Shown here: piece after piece, positions 54,181 to 63,001 of the stretch
How the letters are laid out: each line of letters opens with the position of its first letter
Numbering within the stretch: position 1 is the first letter of the stretch
DNA from: Algoriphagus marincola DSM 16067
GTDB lineage: Bacteria > Bacteroidota > Bacteroidia > Cytophagales > Cyclobacteriaceae
NCBI RefSeq assembly: GCF_000429405.1
Contig: NZ_AUBU01000006.1
Span: forward strand, 248,001-312,000
Direction of reading: 5' to 3'
DNA: 64,000 nt
The notes under the pieces: model-generated
The model's input: only the letters and a program-made list of their open reading frames with translations
Databases searched by the model: none
Told to the model about the DNA's origin: nothing
Made by a program: the position numbers and the translations under genes

Positions 54181-54627
54181 TCAGCCTGCAGAAAACGGGT
54201 CCTGCAGATATTTTCCTGATTTGCTGGCCCGAATGATGAAGTAGAGTAGTAAACCAACAGGTCCCATCATGAAGGTGAAGATGAGGCAAGGTAAAATCCA
54301 CCATCTTCCAATATTTCGCCTAGTGGAATCCCGACAAATCCACATCCCAACAAATAAATCAAATACCAAATAATGGATCCAGCCAGCCAAAACGGCTAAA
54401 TCATCCTCGAAAAGTAACTTTAGATTGCCTAATGTATCGAAGCCACCTTGACTTTCCCCTGTCAGTGCTTGCGTAATGAAAAATGCATAAGTCAAGGCAA
54501 GTCCAACCATGACAAAGGAAAAGAGCGCCTTATAAATCCATGTCTTTTCGTAAAAGACAAACAAAAAAATCCAGCAGAAAAAGGCGATTGAATTGACGGT
54601 CAAAAAAACATTTTCTGCTGAATTCAT
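54181..54627 (-). CDS. ABA4-like (DUF4281) membrane protein
   Basis: The 148-residue protein has four hydrophobic helices and the DUF4281 core: WIHYLVFDLFVGMWICRDS (about 83-101) and PCLIFTFMMGPVGLLLYFIIR (about 113-133). In plants the related ABA4 is needed for neoxanthin formation; the bacterial role is unknown. It is 18 bp downstream of the lytic transglycosylase gene and may share its transcript. Confidence 0.82.
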   Translation of the reverse strand: MNSAENVFLTVNSIAFFCWIFLFVFYEKTWIYKALFSFVMVGLALTYAFFITQALTGESQGGFDTLGNLKLLFEDDLAVLAGWIHYLVFDLFVGMWICRDSTRRNIGRWWILPCLIFTFMMGPVGLLLYFIIRASKSGKYLQDPFSAG

Positions 54628-54645
54628 GCTCTTGGAATTTAAGTT

Positions 54646-55584
54646 TTATGATTTTTTGGGCAGGATGATTTGGTAAGTTCTTCCTCTTCGTACATTTAGA
54701 TTTCGCTCTCGCATCCAGGGATTATAAAGCTTGAGTTCTTTGTAGCTATAACCTTGACCTTTTGCCCATTCGGCTAAGTTGGAGATGTCTTTTTCTACGG
54801 TTACTATTTCCATCTCTGGATCCTGATAGTAGTCTTTTGGGCGTAGATTGAAGCCATAATCTTGAGGATTTTCAAAGATCACTTTATAAGCCAAAATCCT
54901 AAAAATGTATCTGCTTGTCTCGTCATTCAGCAATAGCTGATAATAATCCTCCTCCAGCTGTTCGGATTGCCTTCTGGAGAAACCAGCCTGACCCATATTA
55001 TAACTTGCCGCTACTGCTGTCCAGTTTCCAAACTTTTTGTGGGCTTGATTTAAGTAGGCTGTTGCTGCTTTGGTAGCCTTTTGCCAATGGTATCTTTCAT
55101 CGACATTGCGATTGACCTCCAGGCCAAAATCTTTGGCGGTGCCTTGCATAAACTGCCAAAAGCCCTTAGCTCCGGCAGGTGAGGTGACATTCGCCAAACC
55201 TGATTCGGCCATGGCTAAGTATTTGAAATCATCCGGTACTCCTTGTTCCTGAAGTGTTTTAGATATTTCAGGAAGATATTTTGCGGAGCGCTTCATCAGG
55301 AGAACGGTATTGGACTGCCAATAGGCTATGGAATAAATCTCCCGCTCCAGACGCTCGAAGATATCTTGTCTATCCAGAGGTACTCTTTCTCCCGCAAAAC
55401 TCAGGGTATCGGGAATCGGAAAAATCCGGATTGAGTCCAAAGGAATGGGTGACATTCCCTGCTGCCGGTCCATAAATTGTGGCCCAGTGGTATCTCTTGT
55501 GGGTTTTTGAAGCAGGATGGCCCCAATGCCAGCTAGACATAGGGCCAACATGCCGTAAATGAAAAACAGGTGGTATCGAGGCAT
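54646..55584 (-). CDS. Lytic transglycosylase (SLT/MltD-like)
   Basis: The 312-residue envelope protein has an N-terminal anchor (LFFIYGMLALCLAGIGAILL), an SLT domain (about 105-225) with catalytic Glu in YLAMAESGLANVTSPAGAKGFWQFM, DERYHWQKATKAATAYLNQ and NWTAVAASYNMG, and a C-terminal region suggestive of a degenerate LysM (WAKGQGYSYKELKLYNPWM, then GRTYQIILPKK). It cleaves peptidoglycan glycan strands. Its ATG shares a base with the upstream LOG gene stop (TAATG), so translation is coupled. Confidence 0.9.
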   Translation of the reverse strand: MPRYHLFFIYGMLALCLAGIGAILLQKPTRDTTGPQFMDRQQGMSPIPLDSIRIFPIPDTLSFAGERVPLDRQDIFERLEREIYSIAYWQSNTVLLMKRSAKYLPEISKTLQEQGVPDDFKYLAMAESGLANVTSPAGAKGFWQFMQGTAKDFGLEVNRNVDERYHWQKATKAATAYLNQAHKKFGNWTAVAASYNMGQAGFSRRQSEQLEEDYYQLLLNDETSRYIFRILAYKVIFENPQDYGFNLRPKDYYQDPEMEIVTVEKDISNLAEWAKGQGYSYKELKLYNPWMRERNLNVRRGRTYQIILPKKS

Positions 55585-56306
55585 TAGAAATTCGGGCTGA
55601 GTAGGTATTTGTTGTAGAAGTCATCAATTACTTGCACCGCTTCTGTGGCATTTTCTACAACTGAAAATAAGTCTAAGTCTTCCGGGCTAATGTATTTATT
55701 TTCTAAAAGGGTACTTTTTATCCAGTCCACTAAGCCTTCCCAGTAGTTTTTACCAACCAAGACGATAGGGAAACGGCCGATTTTGTTGGTTTGGATTAGG
55801 GTAAGCGCTTCAAAAAACTCGTCCATCGTCCCGAATCCTCCCGGAAGTACCACAAAGCCTTGGGAGTATTTGACAAACATAACTTTTCTGACGAAAAAGT
55901 AATCGAAGGTTAGAAGCTTATCGCGATCGATGTAGATGTTATTGAATTGCTCGAAGGGTAGGACTATGTTCAGGCCTACGGATTTACCTCCCTCTGAGTG
56001 GGCTCCTTTATTTCCCGCCTCCATAATTCCCGGTCCGCCACCAGTAATCACCCCATAGCCATGCCGGACGAGTTTGGCGGCGATTTCTTCAGCCATTTGA
56101 TAGTGCTTGTGGTCCCGTGGTGTTCGTGCTGATCCAAAAATTGACACACAAGGACCGATTTTAGCGAGTTTTTCGAAGCCTTCTACAAATTCGGACATTA
56201 CTTTAAAAATCGCCCAAGAGTCTGCGCTTTTTATCTCACTCCAGTCTCGCTCCTTAAATGCCTTTCTGATTTTTTCATCTTGCTTGATCAGTTCTTTTTC
56301 GCTCAT
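55584..56306 (-). CDS. LOG family protein (TIGR00730-like), paralogue 2
   Basis: The 240-residue protein has CVSIFGSARTPRDH, VITGGGPGIMEAGNKGAHSEGG, LTFDYFFVRKVMFVKYSQGFVVLPGG and PGGFGTMDEFFEALTL, the phosphoribohydrolase signatures, with an extra helical N-terminus of about 60 residues compared with paralogue 1. It is translationally coupled to the lytic transglycosylase. Substrate not determinable. Confidence 0.88.
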   Translation of the reverse strand: MSEKELIKQDEKIRKAFKERDWSEIKSADSWAIFKVMSEFVEGFEKLAKIGPCVSIFGSARTPRDHKHYQMAEEIAAKLVRHGYGVITGGGPGIMEAGNKGAHSEGGKSVGLNIVLPFEQFNNIYIDRDKLLTFDYFFVRKVMFVKYSQGFVVLPGGFGTMDEFFEALTLIQTNKIGRFPIVLVGKNYWEGLVDWIKSTLLENKYISPEDLDLFSVVENATEAVQVIDDFYNKYLLSPNF

Positions 56307-56448
56307 ATCTATTCTTTTTCTGCTAAAACGATTCAGGACCTAAATAGTCTGTCTTTTCTTTAAAAATTTGGGCATTTGCCATTTCAATTCCTGAATTGAA
56401 GTTAGAAAAAATTTACAGTAGGGAGAATCAATTCGGTAGATTGCGTAG

Positions 56449-56456
56449 TAATTTTG
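56449..56456 (+). promoter_or_regulatory. Bacteroidota -7 promoter box upstream of the YkgJ-like gene
   Basis: TAATTTTG matches TAnnTTTG and lies 19 bp before the TTG start of the Cys-cluster protein. Confidence 0.35.
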
Positions 56457-56475
56457 TGGATTATTCATTGAATTC

Positions 56476-57075
56476 TTGAAGCTAAGCGAAAAGTCTCAAG
56501 CAGTCTTGGAGGTATTCCGGGAGCTTGAAGTCGAGAGTAGGGACTTTGTCCAGCATGCAGGTTTGTCTTGTGTGGTAGGGTGTGGGAAATGCTGTGCTAA
56601 TCCAAAGGTACCAGCCAGTCCTTTGGAATTTTTGCCATTTGCCTTGGAGCTTTATGAAAATGGAGCTATCGAGTCAAATTTACGCATGCTTGATTCTCTG
56701 GGATCGGAAGGGTTTTGTCTGCTTTATCGTCCTACCTCTGAAGATGGTAGCAAGGGTTTTTGTAGCCAACATACTCAAAGAGGCCTGATTTGTAGGCTTT
56801 TTTCAAGTTCTGCACGCCGCAATAAGCAGGGTGAAAAAGAATTGATTCTATGTAAGGTTCTTAAAGAAGCAAAGCCGGAAGCTTTTGCGAAAGCAAGTGC
56901 TGCCATTAAGCATGAGCTGCAGGTTCCGATGGCATCTACTTACTATTCCAAGCTTGCTGATATTGATGCTTTTCTGACTGAAACTTACCCCATTAATCAG
57001 GCTATTCGCATAGCGATTGAACTGGTCCTGCGCTATAAGTTTTATGAGGAATCTGAGACGCTTGAGGATTATTGA
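56476..57075 (+). CDS. YkgJ family cysteine-cluster protein
   Basis: The 199-residue protein has C32-x3-C36-x2-C39-C40 (CVVGCGKCC), GFCLLY, KGFCSQHTQRGLICRLF and a later CKVL. This Cys pattern is the YkgJ/CxxCxxCC family and probably binds Zn or an Fe-S cluster. The start is a TTG at 56476, the first available start downstream of the promoter box. Function unknown. Confidence 0.8.
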   Translation: MKLSEKSQAVLEVFRELEVESRDFVQHAGLSCVVGCGKCCANPKVPASPLEFLPFALELYENGAIESNLRMLDSLGSEGFCLLYRPTSEDGSKGFCSQHTQRGLICRLFSSSARRNKQGEKELILCKVLKEAKPEAFAKASAAIKHELQVPMASTYYSKLADIDAFLTETYPINQAIRIAIELVLRYKFYEESETLEDY

Positions 57076-57135
57076 TTTTTTTGCTCTTCTCAATTAAGTT
57101 ATATTCGTCCAACGAACAATTGTTAGATTTTTGGT

Positions 57136-57498
57136 ATGCTCAATATTTCTGAAATCACTCAGACCATCAAAAAATTGGTCGAGACTCGAATCAATCTGAT
57201 CAAACAAGACATTCAGGAGGAAATCCTGACACTGACTTCCAGAATATTTTTGCTGGTGGTGATTGGAGGATTGATGCTTTTGGTCTTGTTATTTTTGAGT
57301 TTGGCTTTGGCCTTTTTTCTGAGCAGTTATCTCGAAAGTCCATTTAGCGGCTTCTTGATCGTAGGACTACTGTTTTTGCTGATGATATTGATTCTTTACA
57401 AGGTGCGAGACTCGAAATCTTTCAAGCAAAATATCCAAAATGGGTTGAAGAATTTTATTGGAACTGCAGCTAAAAATTTTAAGTCCGATGAAGAGTGA
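57136..57498 (+). CDS. Phage holin superfamily/DUF1469-like membrane protein
   Basis: The 120-residue protein has an amphipathic N-terminal helix (VETRINLIKQDIQEEIL) followed by two hydrophobic helices (about 34-62 and 71-90) and a basic tail. It matches the YqjE/holin III-like proteins often found in short stress-related operons with YtxH-like proteins. There are no phage genes nearby. It overlaps the next gene by 11 bases. Confidence 0.75.
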   Translation: MLNISEITQTIKKLVETRINLIKQDIQEEILTLTSRIFLLVVIGGLMLLVLLFLSLALAFFLSSYLESPFSGFLIVGLLFLLMILILYKVRDSKSFKQNIQNGLKNFIGTAAKNFKSDEE

Positions 57499-57865
57499 AC
57501 TGGAACGTCAAACTGAAGAGCTAGAGCAAACGCTTCAAAAGCAGCTTGAGTTGCTAAAAAAAGAATCTGAGGACTGGGTCAAAGTCGGTGGAGCAGTTTT
57601 GGCTGGAGCTCTGCTGGTTTTTGCAGTGGTGCAGCTTAAAAAGAAAAAGTCTTCCCGAAAAACTGATAAAGTACTAGAGGTATTGGAGCGGGAAGGTTTG
57701 CTGGACAAGGATCTTGAGAAGAAGATTACTAAGTCTGAAAAAGCTACGTTTTGGCCTGGAATCGGGCAGCGATTGCTGATAGCAGGTCTTGCATTGGCAA
57801 AAGAGAAATACCTCAAGGATTTATTCAATGCAGATCAAACCGAGACGTTCGAAAAAGGTCAGTGA
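57488..57865 (+). CDS. Single-helix membrane protein of unknown function
   Basis: The 125-residue protein has a charged coiled-coil start (MKSELERQTEELEQTLQKQLELLKK, pattern over residues 1-25), one transmembrane helix (VGGAVLAGALLVFAVVQL, about 33-50) and a Lys/Glu-rich cytoplasmic part. The ATG at 57488 overlaps the holin-like gene, and the 3' end overlaps the GGGPS gene by 38 bases. Probably partner of the preceding protein. Confidence 0.68.
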   Translation: MKSELERQTEELEQTLQKQLELLKKESEDWVKVGGAVLAGALLVFAVVQLKKKKSSRKTDKVLEVLEREGLLDKDLEKKITKSEKATFWPGIGQRLLIAGLALAKEKYLKDLFNADQTETFEKGQ

Positions 57866-58619
57866 GATACTGAATGATCTTAGCCTTTCCAGTAAAAGAG
57901 GGGTCGCATGGTTGATCGATCCAGATGAGTTTGATTTTGAAAAGCTTGAAGAAGAATTTTTTTGGCAGGCGTCTCGAGCTGAGTTGGATTTGATTTTTAT
58001 AGGAGGTAGTCAGGGACTTACATCTGGTGTCGACGAGTTGATCTTTGCCCTTCAACAAAAACTTCCCTCAATCCCGAAAGTGATTTTTCCAGGCTCCGAA
58101 CTGCAAATAAGCGATCAGGCAGATGCGCTTCTGTTTTTGAGCTTATTGTCAGGGAGAAACCCCGAATATCTCATTGGTCAGCAGGTCAAAGCAGTAGAGA
58201 AGCTTAGATCAAGCGAGTTAGAGATATTGTCAACCGCTTATTTACTAGTCAATAATGGAGATATCTGTAGTGTTCATCGAAAGTCCGAAACCTTTCCTTT
58301 GTTAAATCAGGATATTGACCAAATAGTCAATACAGCGCTTGCTGGAAAGTACTTGGGGATGCGTCATTTTTATCTTGATGCTGGAAGCGGATCAGATTCG
58401 ACAGTATCTCCTGAAGTGATCAAAGCAGTCAAAAGTGCTGTAAACAGGCCTTTGATAATTGGAGGTGGCTTGGATAGCTTAGAAAAGGTTCAGCGTTGCT
58501 TCGATGCAGATGCTGATCTGATTGTGATTGGAAATCAGGCACAAAAAAACCCCGATTTTTTGATCGAGGTTTTAGATTATAAGCGGTTTTACAATGCTGC
58601 TTTACACATTGATGAGTGA
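57828..58619 (+). CDS. Geranylgeranylglyceryl/heptaprenylglyceryl phosphate synthase family protein
   Basis: PcrB/GGGPS enzymes join a polyprenyl diphosphate to glycerol-1-phosphate. The protein of about 263 residues (ATG 57828) has WLIDPDEFDFEKLEEEFF, DLIFIGGSQGLTSGVDELI, PKVIFPGSELQISDQADALLF, YLDAGSGS and PLIIGGGLDSLEKV, the TIM-barrel signatures. Bacteroidota carry this otherwise archaeal-type enzyme; the product there has been little studied. It overlaps the upstream gene, and its 3' end overlaps the convergent AraC gene by 18 bp. Confidence 0.9.
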   Translation: MQIKPRRSKKVSEILNDLSLSSKRGVAWLIDPDEFDFEKLEEEFFWQASRAELDLIFIGGSQGLTSGVDELIFALQQKLPSIPKVIFPGSELQISDQADALLFLSLLSGRNPEYLIGQQVKAVEKLRSSELEILSTAYLLVNNGDICSVHRKSETFPLLNQDIDQIVNTALAGKYLGMRHFYLDAGSGSDSTVSPEVIKAVKSAVNRPLIIGGGLDSLEKVQRCFDADADLIVIGNQAQKNPDFLIEVLDYKRFYNAALHIDE

Positions 58620-59528
58620 TTCGCGGCGACGCATTTTCCCGGCTGGTACTCCATACATCATTTTAAATCTTCTGCAGAAATAGGCAGTATCCTTGTAGCC
58701 TACCTCTTTTCCGATATCTCGAATAGATTTTTTGGTAGTTCGAAGAAGATCTACAGCAGCTTCCATTCGCTGATACTCAATGTAGTCTTGTGGATTTATG
58801 CCCGTAAGCATTTTAAAATATTGGCCCACATAATCTTCAGAGACATTGGCTACTTGTGCTAGCACCTTATTAGAAAGATCTCCTCCGAGATTTGTCTTGA
58901 TGAATTTGAATAATTCTATCAATCTAGGGTCTTTGAAGTACGTCACATTTGTCGAAAGCTCTTCGACAAAAAGTCTGTTTTTCAAAATATGTCTTAAAAT
59001 CTCAATGACTAATGCTTCACTGAGTGCTCGAAGTGAGCGTTCCTTTCCGATGGAAGTTTGCTCCACTTCCTTCATGATATCTTCTATCAAAATGGCGATT
59101 CGGTCATTGAATCGGATGATAAAGGGAGGAATATCTAAGCTATTGAAGAGGTTGACCACGTCGAATACCTTTGATTCAAAGCTGACTACAGAGATACAGT
59201 CTTCTTCAGAGTTTCTGATTTCTTTGAAGCTGACACTTTGGAGGTACTTTCGTTTGTTTTCCTGAAACTTATCCATGGAAATATCCACGTGCTTATTTCC
59301 TCCTCCTATGGTCAGTGGGGTCTTTTTTTCACCTGGCAGAAATAAGACTTCCCCTTCATTCAATAGTTCTTGGTCCTCACCAAATTTGACAGTACCATTA
59401 TGAAGAAGAATTAGCATATTGTCAAATTCTTTATGGTCTGCCACGGCGAAAGGCTTCTGAACTTGGTAATTGAATCCGCGGAGGAAGCGAATATTTACTG
59501 ATTCAATTAATTTATTGTAATATTCCAT
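58602..59528 (-). CDS. AraC family transcriptional regulator
   Basis: The 308-residue protein has an N-terminal cupin-like sensing domain (HKEFDNMLILLHNGTVKFG; LLNEGEVLFLPGEKKTPL), a helical linker, and C-terminal double HTH (about 205-300: NKVLAQVANVSEDYVGQYFKMLTGINPQDYIEYQRM, then SIRDIGKEVGYKDTAYFCRRFKMMYGVPAGKMRRR). A TATTTTTG promoter box lies 26 bp upstream of the ATG. Target genes unknown; the acyl-CoA dehydrogenase upstream on the same strand is a candidate. Confidence 0.92.
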   Translation of the reverse strand: MEYYNKLIESVNIRFLRGFNYQVQKPFAVADHKEFDNMLILLHNGTVKFGEDQELLNEGEVLFLPGEKKTPLTIGGGNKHVDISMDKFQENKRKYLQSVSFKEIRNSEEDCISVVSFESKVFDVVNLFNSLDIPPFIIRFNDRIAILIEDIMKEVEQTSIGKERSLRALSEALVIEILRHILKNRLFVEELSTNVTYFKDPRLIELFKFIKTNLGGDLSNKVLAQVANVSEDYVGQYFKMLTGINPQDYIEYQRMEAAVDLLRTTKKSIRDIGKEVGYKDTAYFCRRFKMMYGVPAGKMRRRESLINV

Positions 59529-59554
59529 TAAAATATTTCATTAAATACTGATTA

Positions 59555-59562
59555 CAAAAATA
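59555..59562 (-). promoter_or_regulatory. Bacteroidota -7 promoter box of the AraC regulator
   Basis: Minus-strand TATTTTTG matches TAnnTTTG, 26 bp before the ATG at 59528, in a very AT-rich stretch. Confidence 0.35.
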
Positions 59563-59621
59563 GCACTTTTCTTTTATAAAAATTAGAGTATTTATTGAAA
59601 AGGAAAAAAAATAATAAAAAA

Positions 59622-59646
59622 AGGCGCAATTTTTTGAATTGCGCCT
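59622..59646 (-). terminator. Intrinsic terminator of the acyl-CoA dehydrogenase gene
   Basis: AGGCGCAATT (59622-59631) pairs perfectly with AATTGCGCCT (59637-59646). On the minus strand a long T-rich tract follows. Confidence 0.85.
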
Positions 59647-59665
59647 ATATTCTAATTAGTAATAC

Positions 59666-60805
59666 TTACTTGAGAAGGTTTCTCGATATCACTATTTTTT
59701 GAATTTCTGATGTTCCTTCATATATCTGAGTGATCTTGGCATCACGCATCAAGCGCTCCACATGATACTCCTTGACATATCCATATCCTCCATGGACTTG
59801 TACAGCTTCCACTGTCACATTCATTGCAACTTCCGAAGCATAGAGTTTGGCCATAGCTGATGCATGTGCGTAGTCTTCACCCTGATCTTTGAGGCATGCA
59901 GCTTTGTATACCAGCATTCGGGCAGCTTCTATTTGGGTGGCCATATCCGCTAGTTTAAACTGAATAGCCTGATGCTGACTGATGGGTTTGCCAAAAGCCT
60001 TTCGTTCCTTAGAATAGGCAAGGGCTAATTCATAAGCTCCAGCAGCTATGCCTAATGCTTGTGCAGCAATACCTATACGGCCTCCATTGAGGGTTTCCAT
60101 TGCAAAGGTAAAGCCAAAGCCCTCTTCACCGATTCTGTTTTCGACAGGGACTTTTACATCATTAAACATCAGGGAGTGCGTATCACTTCCTCGGATGCCC
60201 AATTTATCCTCTTTTTTGCCAATGATAAATCCTTTCCAGCCTTTTTCTACGATAAATGCTGAGATTCCTTTATGTCCTTTGCTAGCGTCTGTCTGTGCGA
60301 TCACTAAATAAACACTTGCTGAGGACCCATTGGTAATCCAGTTTTTGGTCCCGTTTAGAATATAATGATCCCCTTCGAGCTTGGCTTCAGTTCTTTGTGA
60401 GGTAGCATCCGATCCTGCTTCAGGTTCAGAAAGGCAAAACGCACCTAGAACCTCTCCGGTAGCCAATGGCTTCAGATATTTCTCTTTTTGTTCTTCGGTA
60501 CCGTATTTTTCTAAGCCCCAACAAACAAGAGAATTGTTGACAGACATGGACACAGAAGCTGATGCATCAATTTTGGAGATTTCCTCCATAGCCAAAACGT
60601 AAGAAAGCGTATCCATTCCGCCTCCATTATACTTAGGGTCAACCATCATTCCCATGAATCCTAATTCGCCCATTTTTTGGATTTGCTCCTTAGGGAATCG
60701 GGCTTCGGTATCTCTGTCGATGACTCCCGGCAGCAGTTCTGCTTGAGTAAATTCCCTCGCTGCATCTCTTACTGCAATATGCTCTTCAGTCAGTTCAAAA
60801 TTCAT
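59666..60805 (-). CDS. Acyl-CoA dehydrogenase (short/medium-chain type)
   Basis: This FAD enzyme introduces the first double bond in acyl-CoA oxidation. The 379-residue protein has the N-terminal helical domain, FAD segment GAFCLSEPEAGSDATSQ and NGTKNWITNGS, GRIGIAAQALGIAAGA, and the catalytic Glu in QIYEGTSEIQ (E363). The length and VQVHGGYGYVKEYHVERLMRDAKI match the butyryl/short-chain group. Terminators bound it on both sides, so it is monocistronic. Confidence 0.93.
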   Translation of the reverse strand: MNFELTEEHIAVRDAAREFTQAELLPGVIDRDTEARFPKEQIQKMGELGFMGMMVDPKYNGGGMDTLSYVLAMEEISKIDASASVSMSVNNSLVCWGLEKYGTEEQKEKYLKPLATGEVLGAFCLSEPEAGSDATSQRTEAKLEGDHYILNGTKNWITNGSSASVYLVIAQTDASKGHKGISAFIVEKGWKGFIIGKKEDKLGIRGSDTHSLMFNDVKVPVENRIGEEGFGFTFAMETLNGGRIGIAAQALGIAAGAYELALAYSKERKAFGKPISQHQAIQFKLADMATQIEAARMLVYKAACLKDQGEDYAHASAMAKLYASEVAMNVTVEAVQVHGGYGYVKEYHVERLMRDAKITQIYEGTSEIQKIVISRNLLK

Positions 60806-60853
60806 TATATAATTCGGGTTTATTTTACGTGTTGAAATTTATAGTAAAAAAAG

Positions 60854-60877
60854 AAAAGGGGCAAAATGTTGCCCCTT
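60854..60877 (-). terminator. Intrinsic terminator of the membrane zinc peptidase gene
   Basis: AAAGGGGCAA (60854-60863) pairs with TTGCCCCTTT (60868-60877) around AATG, followed on the minus strand by a T-rich tract. Confidence 0.82.
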
Positions 60878-60900
60878 TCCGAATTTTATTTTGATTTGAA

Positions 60901-61593
60901 TCAATCTCGATTCCCAAAGAAAATAAATATATAGTAAGCTAAGGTCGCTAAGGAAGCCAATGCAGCGACTACATAAGTCATGGCTGCCCATTTCAATGCA
61001 TCTTTAGACATGGCGTATTCTGAAGAAGTGACAATATTACGATTTTGGACCCAAGCCAAAGCTCGATTGGAAGCATCAAATTCTACAGGAAGCGTCACCA
61101 GAGTGAATAGGGTCATCACACCATAAGAGCCGACCACGATGTATCCGACAAACTCATAAGGAAGTCCCAAAGCAAAACCTCCAAAAAGGGAGGCGATCAA
61201 GACCACATTCAAAATCTTCCCCGAAATGTTCTGCAGCGGAACCATGGCAGATCGGAAATTGAGCCAAGTGTAGCTAGTGGCATGCTGTACAGCGTGACCA
61301 CATTCGTGAGCTGCTACTGCTGCTGCGGCGGCATTTCGTCCATAATATACATCAGGACTCAAGTTTACAGTTTTGTTCATTGGATTGTAGTGGTCTGTCA
61401 ACTGACCTTCCACCGATACCACTTGCACGTCGTGGATATTATTATCCGCAAGCATCAGCTTAGCGATTTCTGCACCCGATAGATTTGCTTGAAGGGCTGT
61501 CTGAGAGTACTTTTTAAATTTGCTTTTCAGCCGATTGCTTACCACCGATCCGATGATGGCGAAGAAAACGACAATTACTATTAATATGATCAT
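60901..61593 (-). CDS. YugP-like membrane zinc metallopeptidase (COG2738)
   Basis: The 230-residue protein has an N-terminal transmembrane helix (1-18), the zinc site HECGH (96-100) followed by AVQHATSY, and three further hydrophobic helices (about 120-220), with the family block PVEFDASNRALAWV. The peptidase substrate is not established in this family. It lies 30 bp downstream of the flippase-like gene and is the last gene of the panC-panD operon. Confidence 0.85.
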   Translation of the reverse strand: MIILIVIVVFFAIIGSVVSNRLKSKFKKYSQTALQANLSGAEIAKLMLADNNIHDVQVVSVEGQLTDHYNPMNKTVNLSPDVYYGRNAAAAAVAAHECGHAVQHATSYTWLNFRSAMVPLQNISGKILNVVLIASLFGGFALGLPYEFVGYIVVGSYGVMTLFTLVTLPVEFDASNRALAWVQNRNIVTSSEYAMSKDALKWAAMTYVVAALASLATLAYYIFIFFGNRD

Positions 61594-61623
61594 CTTTATT
61601 TCAGTTTTTGGTTGAGTACGAAA

Positions 61624-62631
61624 TTACGCGGATTCAGGTTTTTTCCAAGCGGGTTTTTGAAGCATATACACCCATGAAATCAGCCCTGCAATGAGAATAA
61701 GGATCAGCTGTGTTCCGTGGATTATTGCCGCAAAGATTTTTCCGTCCTGCTCCGCTATTCCCAACTGTATCAAAATAAAGGCCACGAGTGCATGAAAGGT
61801 ACCAATACCACCCTGAACTGGCGCTACCATGCCAATACTGCCCATTACCATGACTAAAAGCACCTCTCCGGGAGACAAATTGGCAGTACTTGCAATTCCC
61901 ATGGATACGGCATACATGGTCGAAAAATAAATAATCCAAATCAGCAATGAACTCAGCCAAAAGCCCCATGGATTGCTCAATCGACTGATTCCCTTCACCC
62001 CACTATAAATATCACGAAGGAAACCCTGGATTTTTTGAATTAGTCCACTTTGCCGAAATCTTCGGAAGATCAAATATCCAAAGAGAATGAAAACTCCAAA
62101 AGCACCAATTATCAATGGAAGATTATCCAAAATTCCTTGGAAGATTTGCTCCAAATTGACCAATTGGTTGGCTAGGCTGATAAAAAGTTGATTTTCGATG
62201 AGAAAAGCTAAAAGGATGGTTCCTATTAGAAAAAGAAGATCAATGGATCGTTCGATGATGACGGTACCCAGGAGTTGGCCAAGAGAGATTCCATTGGTGC
62301 GTGTCAAAACCCCACAGCGAGCGACCTCCCCAGCCCTTGGAACGACCAGGTTTGCCAGGTAGCCAACCATCACCGCATGGTAAGCTTCGCTGTAGCTGAC
62401 CTTCTTTCCCTCAGACATATCCATCAGCAAGGTCCATCTCCAACCGCGGAGCCAAAACCCGAAAAGGGATATTACCAAGGAAAAGCTAATCCAAAACCAA
62501 TTACTGGTTTTTACCTGGCTCCAAAGTGTCTCGACTTCAATATCCTTATATAAGAGCCAAAAGATCCACACCGCCAATCCCAAAGAAATTAGCACTTGTA
62601 GGATCTGTTTGATTCTTGGATGAAGCATCAA
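61624..62631 (-). CDS. UPF0104/lysylphosphatidylglycerol-synthase-like transmembrane protein
   Basis: The 335-residue protein has about eight hydrophobic helices and the UPF0104 signatures [35 protein letters not shown] and [17 protein letters not shown]. It has only the membrane part of MprF-like proteins, without an aminoacyl-transferase domain, so it may move lipids rather than modify them. Its ATG overlaps the panD stop by four bases. Confidence 0.85.
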   Translation of the reverse strand: MMLHPRIKQILQVLISLGLAVWIFWLLYKDIEVETLWSQVKTSNWFWISFSLVISLFGFWLRGWRWTLLMDMSEGKKVSYSEAYHAVMVGYLANLVVPRAGEVARCGVLTRTNGISLGQLLGTVIIERSIDLLFLIGTILLAFLIENQLFISLANQLVNLEQIFQGILDNLPLIIGAFGVFILFGYLIFRRFRQSGLIQKIQGFLRDIYSGVKGISRLSNPWGFWLSSLLIWIIYFSTMYAVSMGIASTANLSPGEVLLVMVMGSIGMVAPVQGGIGTFHALVAFILIQLGIAEQDGKIFAAIIHGTQLILILIAGLISWVYMLQKPAWKKPESA

Positions 62632-62975
62632 ATCAATTGATTTTGATCATCCGGAAAGATGATGGTTGGTTTGAATTTTTTTGCCTCTTCAAAGTCCATG
62701 ATTCCGTAAGAAAAAATAATGATCATATCTCCAACGGCAACTCTTCTAGCAGAAGGACCATTCAGGCAAATTTTTCCGCTTCCGCGCTCACCTTTGATCA
62801 CGTAGGTTTCCAATCGCTCACCATTATTGATGTTGACGATTTGGACTTTTTCATTTTCGATTAGATTGGCCGCATCCATCAAATCTTCATCGATGGTGAT
62901 TGACCCTACATAATGAAGCTCCGCCTGGGTAATTTTCACCCGGTGGATTTTAGACTTCATGATTTGAATTTGCAT
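62628..62975 (-). CDS. panD: Aspartate 1-decarboxylase
   Basis: PanD makes beta-alanine for pantothenate and self-cleaves to form a pyruvoyl group. The 116-residue proenzyme (start [13 protein letters not shown] at 62975) has the cleavage site G24-S25 in [10 protein letters not shown], then [27 protein letters not shown] and [11 protein letters not shown] longer upstream frame overlaps panC and is not needed. Downstream of panC, upstream of the flippase-like gene. Confidence 0.95.
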   Translation of the reverse strand: MQIQIMKSKIHRVKITQAELHYVGSITIDEDLMDAANLIENEKVQIVNINNGERLETYVIKGERGSGKICLNGPSARRVAVGDMIIIFSYGIMDFEEAKKFKPTIIFPDDQNQLI

Positions 62976-63001
62976 TGGCTTTGTTTTTTCAGGCCGCAAA
63001 T

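Noticed and set aside
57136..57498. Prophage remnant because of the holin-like protein
   Set aside because: No other phage genes are near, and this holin-like family is common in chromosomal stress or envelope operons.
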